In this document: positions 1 to 6,964 of the stretch, in pieces
Position numbering within the stretch: position 1 is the stretch's first letter
How the letters are laid out: the number at the start of each line of letters is the position of its first letter
Assembly: GCA_027356675.1 (NCBI GenBank)
Contig: DAHVXO010000362.1
Coordinates: 1-18,363, forward strand
Source: Symbiobacteriaceae bacterium
GTDB lineage: Bacteria > Bacillota_E > Symbiobacteriia > Symbiobacteriales > Symbiobacteriaceae
DNA: 18,363 nt
Direction of reading: 5' to 3'
The notes under the pieces: generated by a model
What the model was told of the DNA's origin: nothing
The model's input: only the letters and a program-made list of their open reading frames with translations
The model's database searches: none
Translations under genes and position numbers: made by a program

Positions 1-1134
1 TGTGTCGGGGTAGGGCAGTCCCACGGACCCGGGCACCCGCCGGCCCTTGAGCGGGTTGGCGTGCGTGACGGGTGAGGTCTCCGTCAGGCCGTACCACTCC
101 ATAATAGACGCCCCGGTAATGGACTCAAATCGCTTCAGCAACTCCACAGGCATGGGGGCAGCCCCGCTGACGCAGAAGCCAACCTTTAACTGGTACTTGG
201 AGACATCCGGGTGCTGTAGCAGCGCAATGTAGATGGTCGGCACTCCGGGGAAGGACGTCGGCTTGTACTTGTTCAGCAGCTTCAGCACTTCGGCGGCGTC
301 GAAGCGCGGGACCAGCACGCAGGTACTCCCTGACGACAGGGACTGCCCCAGGGCGGCGGTGAACCCATAGGAATGGAACAGGGGCAGCACGACCAGGGTG
401 ATGTTCTCCTCGCCCTCGGGCTGCTGCAGCCACTCCTTGATCTGCATCGTGTTGGCCACGAAATTGCGGTGCGTAATCATAACGCCCTTACTGATCCCGG
501 TGGTGCCCCCGGTGTAGAGCAGCACCGACGGGTCCTCCTTGGCGTTGACGGGCGCCGGCTGGAAGCCCGTGAGGCTCTCCTTGAGCAACTCCTTGAAGGG
601 AACGGCTTCTGATGCGGGAACCTTGGGGGGTTTGGCCTTCAGCGGATAGAGCAGGTTCAGAGGAAAGGGCAGGTAGTCTGCGATGGAAGTCTGGACATAC
701 TTCTCGATGCCGCCGGCCTCCCGGACCTTGGGCCAGAACAGGTCCAGGGTTACCATCACCTTGCAGCCTGAGTCCTTGATCTGGTACTCAATCTCCCGGG
801 TGACATACATCGGGTTGAACTGGACGGGAATCGCCCCCGCCCGCTGGGCGCCAAAGGTCGCGATCACATTCTGCGGGCAGTTCGGCAGGATGATCCCCAC
901 CCGGTCGCCGCGCCGTACGCCTAGCCGGCGAATCAGCGCTGTGGCAAAGCGGTCGATCCCGTCGCCCAGTTCGCGGTAGCTGATCTTCTTGTTCATGAAG
1001 ATGAGCGCCGTCCGATCCGGATGCTGCTGGACCTGCTGGAACAGGAAGTGATAGGCCGGCACCTCCGGGTAATCCAGGTGATACCGTACCCCCTCCGGGT
1101 AGACCTTTAACCAGGGTCGCTCCATGGGCTGCAT
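1..1134 (-). CDS. Long-chain acyl-CoA ligase (AMP-forming), N-terminal part, cut by the window edge
   Basis: It would activate fatty or other carboxylic acids to acyl-CoA through an acyl-AMP intermediate. About 375 residues are visible; the family usually has 500-560, so the C-terminal hinge and lid domain lie outside the window. Counting from the ATG at 1125, the AMP-binding P-loop YTGGTTGISKG is at about residues 204-214 and the adenylate-binding motif YGLTETSP at about 345-352. The sequence between them, with SGAAPMP and FPGVPT, is typical of the ANL superfamily. Two in-frame ATGs are possible. The ATG at 1134 is only 1-4 bases from the GGGGAGGAGG ribosome-binding site, and the ATG at 1125 is about 10 bases away, so the start is uncertain by three codons. 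The gene is divergent from the ACP-like gene at 1416, with about 280 bases between them. The family is certain; the substrate chain length is inferred. Confidence 0.93.
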   Translation of the reverse strand, partial: MQPMERPWLKVYPEGVRYHLDYPEVPAYHFLFQQVQQHPDRTALIFMNKKISYRELGDGIDRFATALIRRLGVRRGDRVGIILPNCPQNVIATFGAQRAGAIPVQFNPMYVTREIEYQIKDSGCKVMVTLDLFWPKVREAGGIEKYVQTSIADYLPFPLNLLYPLKAKPPKVPASEAVPFKELLKESLTGFQPAPVNAKEDPSVLLYTGGTTGISKGVMITHRNFVANTMQIKEWLQQPEGEENITLVVLPLFHSYGFTAALGQSLSSGSTCVLVPRFDAAEVLKLLNKYKPTSFPGVPTIYIALLQHPDVSKYQLKVGFCVSGAAPMPVELLKRFESITGASIMEWYGLTETSPVTHANPLKGRRVPGSVGLPYPDT

Positions 1135-1415
1135 CCCTCCTCCCCGATCCCCATACCCCGACCGCCATTGTGAGTAGGCCCCCAGCCCCGGCTCTGCAAA
1201 TGGGTTAGCCTCCCCACTCTATGAGTCCGCATTCCGAGGCAGACTACCGAGCGGTCGATTGTAACCTCCATATTATCATAAGTGGGATATGTTCACTACA
1301 TAATTAGTATGGATTGAGTGAAGTTGGTACTAAATCTGAAGAGGAAGTCCTGTAACCTTTTTTGCATAGGCCTCCCCGAACCCGGCGACAATACGCGCCG
1401 GGAGGTGCCTTGCCC
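1135..1415. other. Divergent intergenic region, likely promoters for the acyl-CoA ligase and the ACP-like gene
   Basis: No gene is visible here. The stretch from about 1255 to 1365 is clearly more AT-rich than the surroundings and contains several -10-like hexamers on both strands, for example GATAAT on the minus strand near 1274 and TACTAAAT on the plus strand near 1328. I see no convincing pair of -35 and -10 boxes. A TTGCATA half-site at 1362-1368 matches one arm of the palindrome upstream of the aminotransferase gene, which may be chance. Confidence 0.4.
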
Positions 1416-1667
1416 ATGAACCCAAAACAGGACGCGCTAAAGGCGATCCGTGAACAGATCGGCGACCGGTCCGTCTCCTTCAACACGACCTTCACGGAGC
1501 TCGCTGAAGAGTATGATACGGATATTCTCGATCTGGTCGATACCCTGGAGTCGGAGTTTAGCGTGGAGCTCTCCGACGAACTGCTGGTCGACGTGGAGAC
1601 GGTCGGCGAACTATGCTCGCTAGTCGCCCAGTCCTGCCGGGAGACCGGGGGCGGCGACGAGGGATAA
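1416..1667 (+). CDS. Acyl-carrier-protein-like protein lacking the phosphopantetheine serine
   Basis: This 83-residue acidic protein has the length and helix pattern of an acyl carrier protein. Aligned by eye without gaps to E. coli AcpP, NTTF (23-26) matches NASF and LESEF (44-48) matches LEEEF. In that register the serine of the DSL motif, which carries phosphopantetheine, is Asp34 (local sequence EEYDTDILDL). It therefore cannot be loaded in the normal way, and its role is unclear. It could be a structural or regulatory ACP mimic. The ATG at 1416 has GGAGG at 1401-1405, ten bases upstream. An in-frame TTG at 1410 is too close to that site, and an upstream extension to 1362 has no ribosome-binding site. 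It sits divergently beside an acyl-CoA ligase, which fits a link to acyl metabolism. The ACP fold is inferred from this alignment only. Confidence 0.75.
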   Translation: MNPKQDALKAIREQIGDRSVSFNTTFTELAEEYDTDILDLVDTLESEFSVELSDELLVDVETVGELCSLVAQSCRETGGGDEG

Positions 1668-1670
1668 GCA

Positions 1671-1695
1671 AAGCAGCGCCCCCAGGGCGCTGCTT
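1671..1695. terminator. Bidirectional hairpin between convergent genes
   Basis: A perfect 11-bp stem (AAGCAGCGCCC and GGGCGCTGCTT) with a 3-base loop lies four bases after the ACP-like stop and 20 bases beyond the aminotransferase stop. The U-tracts are weak on both sides (TTATGT on plus, TTTGCTTA on minus). Its position between convergent genes supports a shared terminator. Confidence 0.75.
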
Positions 1696-1715
1696 ATGTA
1701 TGAGGGGTCCTTAAA

Positions 1716-3089
1716 CTACCGACCTTCGGCGACCTCGATGCAGGCCTGCTCGAGCACGTCCAACGCCTCGTTCAGCTGATCCATGGGGATCATGAGCGGC
1801 ACGAGCATCCGCAGCACGTTGCCAAAGACGCCGCACTTGACGATGATGACGCCCCGGTTGATGCACTTCGCCATGATCTTGCCGACTTCCGGCGCCGCTG
1901 ACTCACGGGTGGCCAGGTCGCGGACCATTTCCATGCCGATCATGGCGCCGAGGCCGCGCACTTCGCCCACCTGCACCTTGGCGCCGGGCGTGCCGGCCAG
2001 CCGGTTTTCCAGATCGCCGAAGCGCTTGCGGAAGACCAGGCCGACATCGTTGGCCCGGGTGACCAGGTTCTCTTCCGCGATCACGTCCAGGACGGCGTTG
2101 GCGGCAGCGCAAGCGATGGGGTTGCCCACATAGGTCCCACCGATGGTGGAATCGGCGGGGGCGTCCAGGATCTCCTGGCGGCCGATGACACCGGAGAGGG
2201 GCAGTCCGGCGGCCAGGGACTTGCCGACCGTGATCAGGTCAGGCACCAGGCCAAGCTGCTCACTGGCGAAGAAGGTGCCGGTCCGGCCGAAACCGCTCTG
2301 GATCTCGTCGGCGATGATGAGGATCTGGTGCTTGTGGGCGATCTCCTGGACCCGCCCCAGGTAGTCGGGGTGTAGCGGCACGAAGCCGCCCTCGCCCTGG
2401 ACCGGCTCGAGGATGATGGCCGCACAGTCACTGGGGGCGATCTGGGTGATCAACGCGCGCTCGAGGGCATCGCCGCAGAAGCGGACGTAGTCCGCCTCGC
2501 TCATGCCTGCGGGGCGGCGGTAGGTATACGGGGCGGGCACCCGGTAGATCTCGGGGGCGAAGGGTCCGAAGCCTTCCTTATATGGCTTGACCTTGGAGGT
2601 CAGGCCCATGGTCAGGTTGGTACGGCCGTGGAAGGCGCCTTCCAGGGCGATGATCGCCCGCCGGCCGGTAAACTTGCGCGCAAACTTGACGGCGTTTTCA
2701 ACGGCTTCAGCACCGGCGTTAAAGAAGGCTGCCTTCTTGGCGAAGTCGCCGGGGGCGAGACGAGTAAGCCGCTCCGCCAGGCGGATCAGACTCTCGTACA
2801 TGATGACCGAAAAGTCCGTATGGGTGAAGTGCGCTGCGGATTCCTGGATTGCGCTGACCACGCGCGGGTGAGAATGACCGACGTTCATACAACCGAGGCC
2901 GCCGGCCAGATCGATGAACACGTTGCCGTCCACGTCGGTGACGAGTGCGCCGTGACCGTCCTTGATGGCCACGGGGACGTGAATCGAGAAGGCGTCGGCA
3001 ATCAACTGGTCCTTCCGATTCATGAGATCACGGGAGATTGGGCCCGGAATGCCGGTGGCCAGCCGGATGTGCTTTGTGGCGGTAGTCAT
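1716..3089 (-). CDS. gabT: 4-aminobutyrate aminotransferase-type class III PLP aminotransferase
   Basis: It transfers the omega-amino group of GABA or a similar amine to 2-oxoglutarate, giving succinate semialdehyde and glutamate, in the cytoplasm. The 457-residue product has the class III pattern: NAGAEAVENAVK at 124-135, EPVQGEGG at about 228-235, Asp261 in ADEIQSGFGRTG binding the PLP ring, and Lys290 in TVGKSLAAG as the Schiff-base lysine. GGTYVGNP follows at about 317-324. The ATG at 3089 is chosen because GAGGAG lies about seven bases upstream; the reading frame stays open to 3230 but that part has no start signal. No succinate-semialdehyde dehydrogenase gene is adjacent, so the exact substrate (GABA, 5-aminovalerate or another omega-amine) is inferred from overall similarity. 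Two palindromes upstream suggest control by a dimeric regulator. Confidence 0.9.
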   Translation of the reverse strand: MTTATKHIRLATGIPGPISRDLMNRKDQLIADAFSIHVPVAIKDGHGALVTDVDGNVFIDLAGGLGCMNVGHSHPRVVSAIQESAAHFTHTDFSVIMYESLIRLAERLTRLAPGDFAKKAAFFNAGAEAVENAVKFARKFTGRRAIIALEGAFHGRTNLTMGLTSKVKPYKEGFGPFAPEIYRVPAPYTYRRPAGMSEADYVRFCGDALERALITQIAPSDCAAIILEPVQGEGGFVPLHPDYLGRVQEIAHKHQILIIADEIQSGFGRTGTFFASEQLGLVPDLITVGKSLAAGLPLSGVIGRQEILDAPADSTIGGTYVGNPIACAAANAVLDVIAEENLVTRANDVGLVFRKRFGDLENRLAGTPGAKVQVGEVRGLGAMIGMEMVRDLATRESAAPEVGKIMAKCINRGVIIVKCGVFGNVLRMLVPLMIPMDQLNEALDVLEQACIEVAEGR

Positions 3090-3130
3090 CCTGTGCTCCT
3101 CCTCTGCTGACGTGGGCTGCTCCCCATGTC

Positions 3131-3146
3131 CATGCAATATTGTATA
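3131..3146. promoter_or_regulatory. Putative operator site B upstream of the aminotransferase gene
   Basis: CATGCAA-TA-TTGTATA is an imperfect inverted repeat with 7-base arms and a 2-base spacer. It has the same half-site and spacer as the perfect palindrome at 3179-3194. On the minus strand it overlaps TATACAAT, a plausible -10 box for the aminotransferase gene, which would suit repression. The regulator is unknown. Confidence 0.5.
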
Positions 3147-3178
3147 TTTGCCATCTCTCACCGGCGTTCCTGCCGTTT

Positions 3179-3194
3179 TATGCAACTTTGCATA
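3179..3194. promoter_or_regulatory. Putative operator site A, perfect palindrome upstream of the aminotransferase gene
   Basis: TATGCAA-CT-TTGCATA is a perfect 7-bp inverted repeat with a 2-base spacer, centred 48 bp from site B. It lies in an AT-rich patch between the DUF2512 gene's terminator and the aminotransferase start. The two sites together look like binding sites of a dimeric transcription factor. Confidence 0.55.
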
Positions 3195-3298
3195 GCTTTT
3201 CCGACCGGGTCCGGACGGGTGGCGATCCACGGGTACAGTCTCCCCCTCAGTCGGCCCTTAATGCCTGCCGGTCCGAGTGCGTCACTGCCATAACCAAA

Positions 3299-3323
3299 GG
3301 GAGGAGCGACCAGCGCTCCTCCC
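3299..3323 (-). terminator. Terminator of the DUF2512 gene (minus strand)
   Basis: A perfect 10-bp stem (GGGAGGAGCG and CGCTCCTCCC) with a 5-base loop lies just past the stop codon at 3330. On the minus strand it is followed by TTTGGTTA, a short U-rich tail. Confidence 0.8.
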
Positions 3324-3329
3324 ACTCTG

Positions 3330-3671
3330 TCATTCCACCATCCCGGTCGCCAGCAGCCAGCGGTGAAACCACCACTCGAAGGCGGAACCCAGAGCAATCG
3401 CCAACGTGATGCCGAGCGGATTCGGAAAGGCAGCCATCGCACCGAGCACCACCGGGGTGACCAGGGTGAGCGTCAGGGCATCGATGACGGTGGTGACCAT
3501 CGTACCGAACCGGGGCAGGATCACCAGATCGCCAAACCAGAGCAGTAACGTGTGCACCGCTGCCAGTATCCAACTGCGGGGCAGCCCCAGCAATCCGAAA
3601 ATGGGCATGGTCACGCCGAAGATCACCAGATAGGCCACCAGCTTCAGGCCGAGGGCCGTCGCCTGCCGCAC
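3330..3671 (-). CDS. DUF2512 (YndM-like) integral membrane protein
   Basis: This is a 113-residue hydrophobic protein with about four membrane segments (roughly residues 8-28, 33-50, 60-83 and 86-106). The central motif GDLVILPRFG followed by TMVTTVIDA matches the DUF2512 signature I know from Bacillus YndM (a GDL-ILPRFGN-type motif). No function is established for the family. The start is GTG at 3671, with AAGGAGG seven bases upstream. It lies between the SLH-protein gene (79 bases upstream) and its own terminator, so it may be read on its own or at the end of a minus-strand transcript. Confidence 0.8.
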   Translation of the reverse strand: MRQATALGLKLVAYLVIFGVTMPIFGLLGLPRSWILAAVHTLLLWFGDLVILPRFGTMVTTVIDALTLTLVTPVVLGAMAAFPNPLGITLAIALGSAFEWWFHRWLLATGMVE

Positions 3672-3750
3672 GGGGTATCCTCCTTCGCGTTGAGCTTTGC
3701 GAAAGCATACGCCCGTCCCGCTGGTCCATGCGCACTTGGTCAGACTCGGT

Positions 3751-4653
3751 TCACCGCCGTTCGATCAGCAGGCGCTGGAAACCGGCGTTGCCCAACTCAT
3801 CGACAGCCAGCACGAAGATCTCGTTCGGTCCCATCGTCAGTGGCACCTTGCGCTGAAACCGGCCCCCGACTGGCCATGCGGGCGCCCCGTTCACCTGCAC
3901 CAGGATGGCGCCCGGGGCCGTCACGGCCAGCGTCACCTCCGGTGCGTTGGTCAGCCCGCTCTGCACCCCGCCGGCGTTTACGGACACTTTGGGCGGCGTG
4001 AATCCGAAGACCCGCTGCAAGAGCGTCCGGCCCGTGCCATCCGCCAACAACGTGAAGCTCCGCTCAGCCAGTAAGAAGACCGCACCCCGGGTGGCCAGGT
4101 TTGCCGGCGGCAACGCCTTCAACAGCGGGTCGGTCAGCACGCCAGCTGCCCGCGCCCCGTCGAAGTACGCCTGTGGCCACGGACCCGCGGGCCGCAGTCC
4201 GCCGGTGCGCAGAAGCATGGTCAGGGCCTCCGCGTGGGTCACCTGGCTGCCGGGGCGGAAGGTCCCATCGGCGTAACCGCTGACGATGTTCATCCGCCTG
4301 GCTACTGCGACGTACCCTCTCGCCCAGTGGCCTTTCAGATCAGGGAAGCTCAGCGGCTCGTCCTGCGCCTTGCGGGCGGCCTCACCTTGTCCCAGGGCAA
4401 CGACGACGATCTTCGCCAGTTCGGCACGAGTGATGGGATCAGCCAGGCGCAACCGTCCGTCCGGGTCCCCGGCGATCATGGCGAAGCGCCTGAGCAAGTC
4501 GACGGATGGCTGCACGTAATACCCGGCGACGAGGTAGGTAGGCTCTGGCGGCGCCGGAACTGCCTGACCCGCCGGTGTAGCTGCAATGGCATGACCGCCG
4601 TTGGCCAACAACCCCAGCAGGCAGACGGCGGCGGCGAGACGTTTGAACAACAA
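3751..4653 (-). CDS. Secreted SLH-domain protein with a C-terminal beta-rich domain
   Basis: It is probably a surface protein held to the cell wall by its SLH domains. The 300-residue form starts with a signal peptide (LFKRL, then a hydrophobic stretch to about residue 20, possible cleavage near AIA at 23-25). SLH-type repeats follow at about 58-90, 101-150 (FPDLKGHWARGYV, then GYADGTFRPGSQVTHAEA) and a weaker one at 157-200. Residues 220-300 look like a small beta-sandwich with an NEIFVLAVDELGN motif. The start is a choice. A GTG at 4674 overlaps the upstream stop but has no ribosome-binding site, whereas GGAGGT at 4663-4668 lies nine bases before the TTG at 4653, which gives a proper signal peptide. 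The preceding gene ends at 4671, so the two are likely cotranscribed. The ligand of the C-terminal domain is unknown. Confidence 0.87.
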   Translation of the reverse strand: MLFKRLAAAVCLLGLLANGGHAIAATPAGQAVPAPPEPTYLVAGYYVQPSVDLLRRFAMIAGDPDGRLRLADPITRAELAKIVVVALGQGEAARKAQDEPLSFPDLKGHWARGYVAVARRMNIVSGYADGTFRPGSQVTHAEALTMLLRTGGLRPAGPWPQAYFDGARAAGVLTDPLLKALPPANLATRGAVFLLAERSFTLLADGTGRTLLQRVFGFTPPKVSVNAGGVQSGLTNAPEVTLAVTAPGAILVQVNGAPAWPVGGRFQRKVPLTMGPNEIFVLAVDELGNAGFQRLLIERR

Positions 4654-4670
4654 GACGTAGGCACCTCCGC

Positions 4671-5210
4671 TCACACGGTCGACATCCAGCGTTTCAAACC
4701 TTCAGCCAGGTGGTTCCGATTCACCCGGGTCACCTCCATGAGGCGCACACCGGGACGGGACCGTACTGTATCCAGGAACGGATCAGCGGCCTGTGAGATG
4801 GTCCCCAGCATGTGGCACGGGCTGTCCAGGCATCGGAGTACGGCGTCCTGGAACTCTGCCGACAGGATCTGCAGGGGCCCGATTTCGTCGATGATGACGA
4901 GCCCGCCTTCGTGCATGGCACCATCCAATGCCCGCACGGCCAGATGCAGCGCCGCCGGGTCCACCCGGTAGCGTCCCCCCCGCCAGGGAAAATCCCGTTC
5001 CACATGCGCGAGTACGGCCCGCTCCACCACCTGCAGCGGCCGCCCCGGACCGCACCATACCGCCTGAAGTTCAAACCCGCACCGCCGCCGGTCGGTGCCG
5101 CAAATCTCCGCAACAAGCATACCGCCGGCAGTGCCGGGGTACTCCTCGGCCAACCGGCGGATGAGCAGCGACTTTCCCGCACGGGGCGGTCCAGTCAAGA
5201 GCAGCTTCAT
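4671..5210 (-). CDS. THEP1-type nucleoside-triphosphatase (NTPase_1 family)
   Basis: This 179-residue P-loop NTPase has Walker A GPPRAGKS at residues 7-14 and Walker B with VIIDEIG at about 105-111. The DEIG followed by PLQ, a downstream F-DAV, and then LGTI are the pattern of the THEP1 family (Pfam NTPase_1), whose Aquifex member hydrolyses nucleoside triphosphates and whose true role is unknown. Length agrees with the family (about 170-190). The ATG at 5210 has AGGGAG eight bases upstream. Its stop overlaps the region of the SLH gene's ribosome-binding site, so translation of the two may be coupled. It is 95 bases downstream of the HD-domain gene on the same strand. The family assignment is firm; the cellular role is not known. 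Confidence 0.85.
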   Translation of the reverse strand: MKLLLTGPPRAGKSLLIRRLAEEYPGTAGGMLVAEICGTDRRRCGFELQAVWCGPGRPLQVVERAVLAHVERDFPWRGGRYRVDPAALHLAVRALDGAMHEGGLVIIDEIGPLQILSAEFQDAVLRCLDSPCHMLGTISQAADPFLDTVRSRPGVRLMEVTRVNRNHLAEGLKRWMSTV

Positions 5211-5305
5211 GCTTCACGCTCCCTGCAGGACCGCACTATCCTTTCGACGCACCCGGAGGGTGCTGTGGTTCCCGGCCGTGACCGATTGCGGGCCACGGTT
5301 CAGAT

Positions 5306-5881
5306 CTACTCGGCCGAAATCCCGCGCAGCCCCAACGCATCCGCGGCGCCCTGGAGCGCCTCGATGACCCAGCCGATGTGCTGGTCGAGGTCCACACCCA
5401 GCTCCGCCGCTCCCAAGATGACATCTTCCCGATTGACACCGGCCGCAAACCGCTTGTCCTTCATCTTCTTGCGAACCGCTTCCACATCCACATCGAAGAT
5501 GGACTTGGTCGGGCGCACCAACGCGGTCGCCACCACCAGCCCGGAGAGTTCGTCCACGGAAAAGAGCACCTTCTCGCGCAGGCGAACGCGCGGGTAGCGG
5601 TCCGCGAGGAAACTTGCGTGGGAGCAAATGCTGTAGCGGATGTCCGCCGGGACCCCCCGCTCCGCCAGAATGCGCTCCCCCTGCAACGGGTGATCGCCGA
5701 CCACCGGCCAGCGCTCGTAGTCGAAGTCGTGGAGCAGGCCGATCAGGCCCCAGGTCTCTTCATCCTTTTCGTGAAGGCGGGCATACCTGCGCATGCAGGC
5801 TTCCACCGCAAGGGCGTGGTTGATCAGGCGCGGGTTCGTGGTGAACTCAGTCAATAGTGCCCAGGCTTCCTGCCGGTTCAA
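5306..5881 (-). CDS. HD-domain phosphohydrolase
   Basis: It belongs to the HD superfamily of metal-dependent phosphohydrolases. In the 191-residue form, His22 (INHALAVE), His51-Asp52 (LLHDFDYERWP), further histidines in HPLQGERIL and CSHASF, and Asp in SVDELSGLV give the metal-binding pattern. The substrate cannot be told from the sequence. The start is taken as TTG at 5881 because GGGGAGGG (5888-5895) lies six bases upstream; an in-frame GTG at 5905 would put the ribosome-binding site inside the gene. It is divergent from the cobalamin adenosyltransferase gene and heads the minus-strand group of HD, NTPase and SLH genes. Confidence 0.87.
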   Translation of the reverse strand: MNRQEAWALLTEFTTNPRLINHALAVEACMRRYARLHEKDEETWGLIGLLHDFDYERWPVVGDHPLQGERILAERGVPADIRYSICSHASFLADRYPRVRLREKVLFSVDELSGLVVATALVRPTKSIFDVDVEAVRKKMKDKRFAAGVNREDVILGAAELGVDLDQHIGWVIEALQGAADALGLRGISAE

Positions 5882-5896
5882 GGGTCGCCCTCCCCA

Positions 5897-5902
5897 TATA
5901 AT
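5897..5902 (+). promoter_or_regulatory. Possible -10 box for the cobalamin adenosyltransferase gene
   Basis: A perfect TATAAT lies 75 bases before the ATG at 5978, in the short divergent region. No good -35 box is visible at 16-18 bases, so this is a weak call. Confidence 0.25.
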
Positions 5903-5977
5903 CACATAACGTCTAGGTTTGCCAAAAGGGAGGCGAATCCTGCCGACGCATGATACACTGATGCCGAGGTGAGTGGG

Positions 5978-6535
5978 ATGAAGATCTATACACGCACCGG
6001 CGATGCCGGGCAGACAAGCCTGCGGTGGGGTTACCGGGTGAGCAAGGACGCTCTGCGAGTCGAGGCCTACGGCACGGTTGACGAGACCAACGCCTTTGTG
6101 GGGATGGCACTGGCCGCGTTGCCACCCGGGGTGGCTGTTCGGCTGGAGGACATCCTCCGCCGCATTCTGCGAGAGCTATTTGATGTGGGAGCCGACCTCG
6201 CAGTCGAGCCCGATCGGGACAAGGGGCAGCAACCCAAGGTGCAGCAGGCGATGGTGGCAGCCCTGGAAACCGATATCGATGCCCTTGAAGCGGGGCTGGA
6301 CCCGCTGCGGTCGTTCATCCTGCCGGGTGGCAGTCCGGCGGCGGCCGCCCTGCACGTGGCACGCACGGTCTGCCGGCGGGCGGAACGGGATGTGGTCCGG
6401 TTGGGTGCTGTCGAGCAGGTCGACCCGGTCCTGCTGAAGTATCTGAACCGCCTGTCGGACTTCCTGTTCGTGGCTGCCCGAGCGGCCAACAAAGCCGTGA
6501 GCGTGGAGGATGTCAAGGTCGAGTGGAAGGGGTAG
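5978..6535 (+). CDS. Cob(I)alamin adenosyltransferase, PduO type
   Basis: It transfers the adenosyl group of ATP to cob(I)alamin to make adenosylcobalamin, in the cytoplasm. The 185-residue protein has the N-terminal ATP-binding signature YTRTGDAGQTSL (4-15), AYGTVDETNAFVG (30-42), and the late motif ILPGGSPAAAALHVAR followed by RRAERDVV, whose arginines and glutamate bind ATP in PduO enzymes. The length matches stand-alone PduO-type enzymes. The start is the ATG at 5978, five bases after GAGGTGA; a GTG at 5969 lies within that ribosome-binding site. No other cobalamin gene is nearby. The presence of the enzyme implies that the organism uses B12-dependent enzymes such as mutases or diol dehydratases. 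Confidence 0.93.
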   Translation: MKIYTRTGDAGQTSLRWGYRVSKDALRVEAYGTVDETNAFVGMALAALPPGVAVRLEDILRRILRELFDVGADLAVEPDRDKGQQPKVQQAMVAALETDIDALEAGLDPLRSFILPGGSPAAAALHVARTVCRRAERDVVRLGAVEQVDPVLLKYLNRLSDFLFVAARAANKAVSVEDVKVEWKG

Positions 6536-6550
6536 CGCGCCCGGCCCCTT
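6527..6550 (+). terminator. Weak terminator-like hairpin after the adenosyltransferase gene
   Basis: AAGGGG and CCCCTT form a 6-bp stem around a GC-rich 12-base loop that includes the stop codon, followed by TTACT. It is weak, but it sits exactly between two convergent genes. Confidence 0.35.
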
Positions 6551-6964
6551 TTACTCGCCCCGCCCTTCCGCAGTTCGCCCCAGGAACCGTAGGTACACGT
6601 GCTCCCCGGTGCCCAGGTCCACTTCCAGGCCAGTCTTGTACGGCCGAATGTCGGCGATATAGTCAATCAGAATCACCAGTTCCCCGCCATCGCCCTCAAA
6701 CCCCAGGGACCAGCCGTTGTTATAGACGATGGCGATGGAATCCGAACCCACGTCAGTGATGGTGTTCAGCACACCCTTCCCGGCGATAATGGCATCCATC
6801 ACCCGGCCCTCCGCCACCTTGTCCATCAGGCTGGGGATTTGGAGGAGCATCTCCCGGCGTTTTGCCACCTCGGGCCGGGAGGCACACAGATCATCCAACA
6901 CGGCCATGAAATGCTCCCGGGGCGTCCGGGCTTCGGGATACATCTCTGCGTTCGGTATCGGCAT
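6551..6964 (-). CDS. Unrecognised small protein overlapping the end of the helicase gene
   Basis: I do not recognise this 137-residue protein. The first two thirds look helical (MAVLDDLCASRPEVAKRREM), and the last third looks beta-rich with LVILIDYIADIRPYKTG and ending VYLRFLGRTAEG. There is no signal peptide or membrane segment. The start is uncertain. The ATG at 6964 overlaps the helicase gene by 74 bases and has only a distant GGGGG. An ATG at 6907 has GGAG six bases upstream and overlaps by 17 bases. I keep the longer form because over the overlap this frame has more coding-like third positions (14 of 19 codons end in G or C) than the helicase tail (12 of 28). It is likely cotranscribed and translationally coupled with the helicase. 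Confidence 0.65.
   Translation of the reverse strand: MPIPNAEMYPEARTPREHFMAVLDDLCASRPEVAKRREMLLQIPSLMDKVAEGRVMDAIIAGKGVLNTITDVGSDSIAIVYNNGWSLGFEGDGGELVILIDYIADIRPYKTGLEVDLGTGEHVYLRFLGRTAEGRGE

Noticed and set aside
1362..1368. Third operator site (TTGCATA) before the ACP-like gene
   Set aside because: Only one arm matches the palindromes at 3131-3194; a 7-base half-site can occur by chance.
3672..4001. Plus-strand open frames opposite the SLH-protein gene
   Set aside because: They have no ribosome-binding sites or recognisable domains and are antisense to the well-supported SLH gene.
5882..5977. Cobalamin riboswitch before the cobalamin adenosyltransferase gene
   Set aside because: The divergent region has only about 96 bases, far too short for the element, and no B12-box-like sequence is seen.
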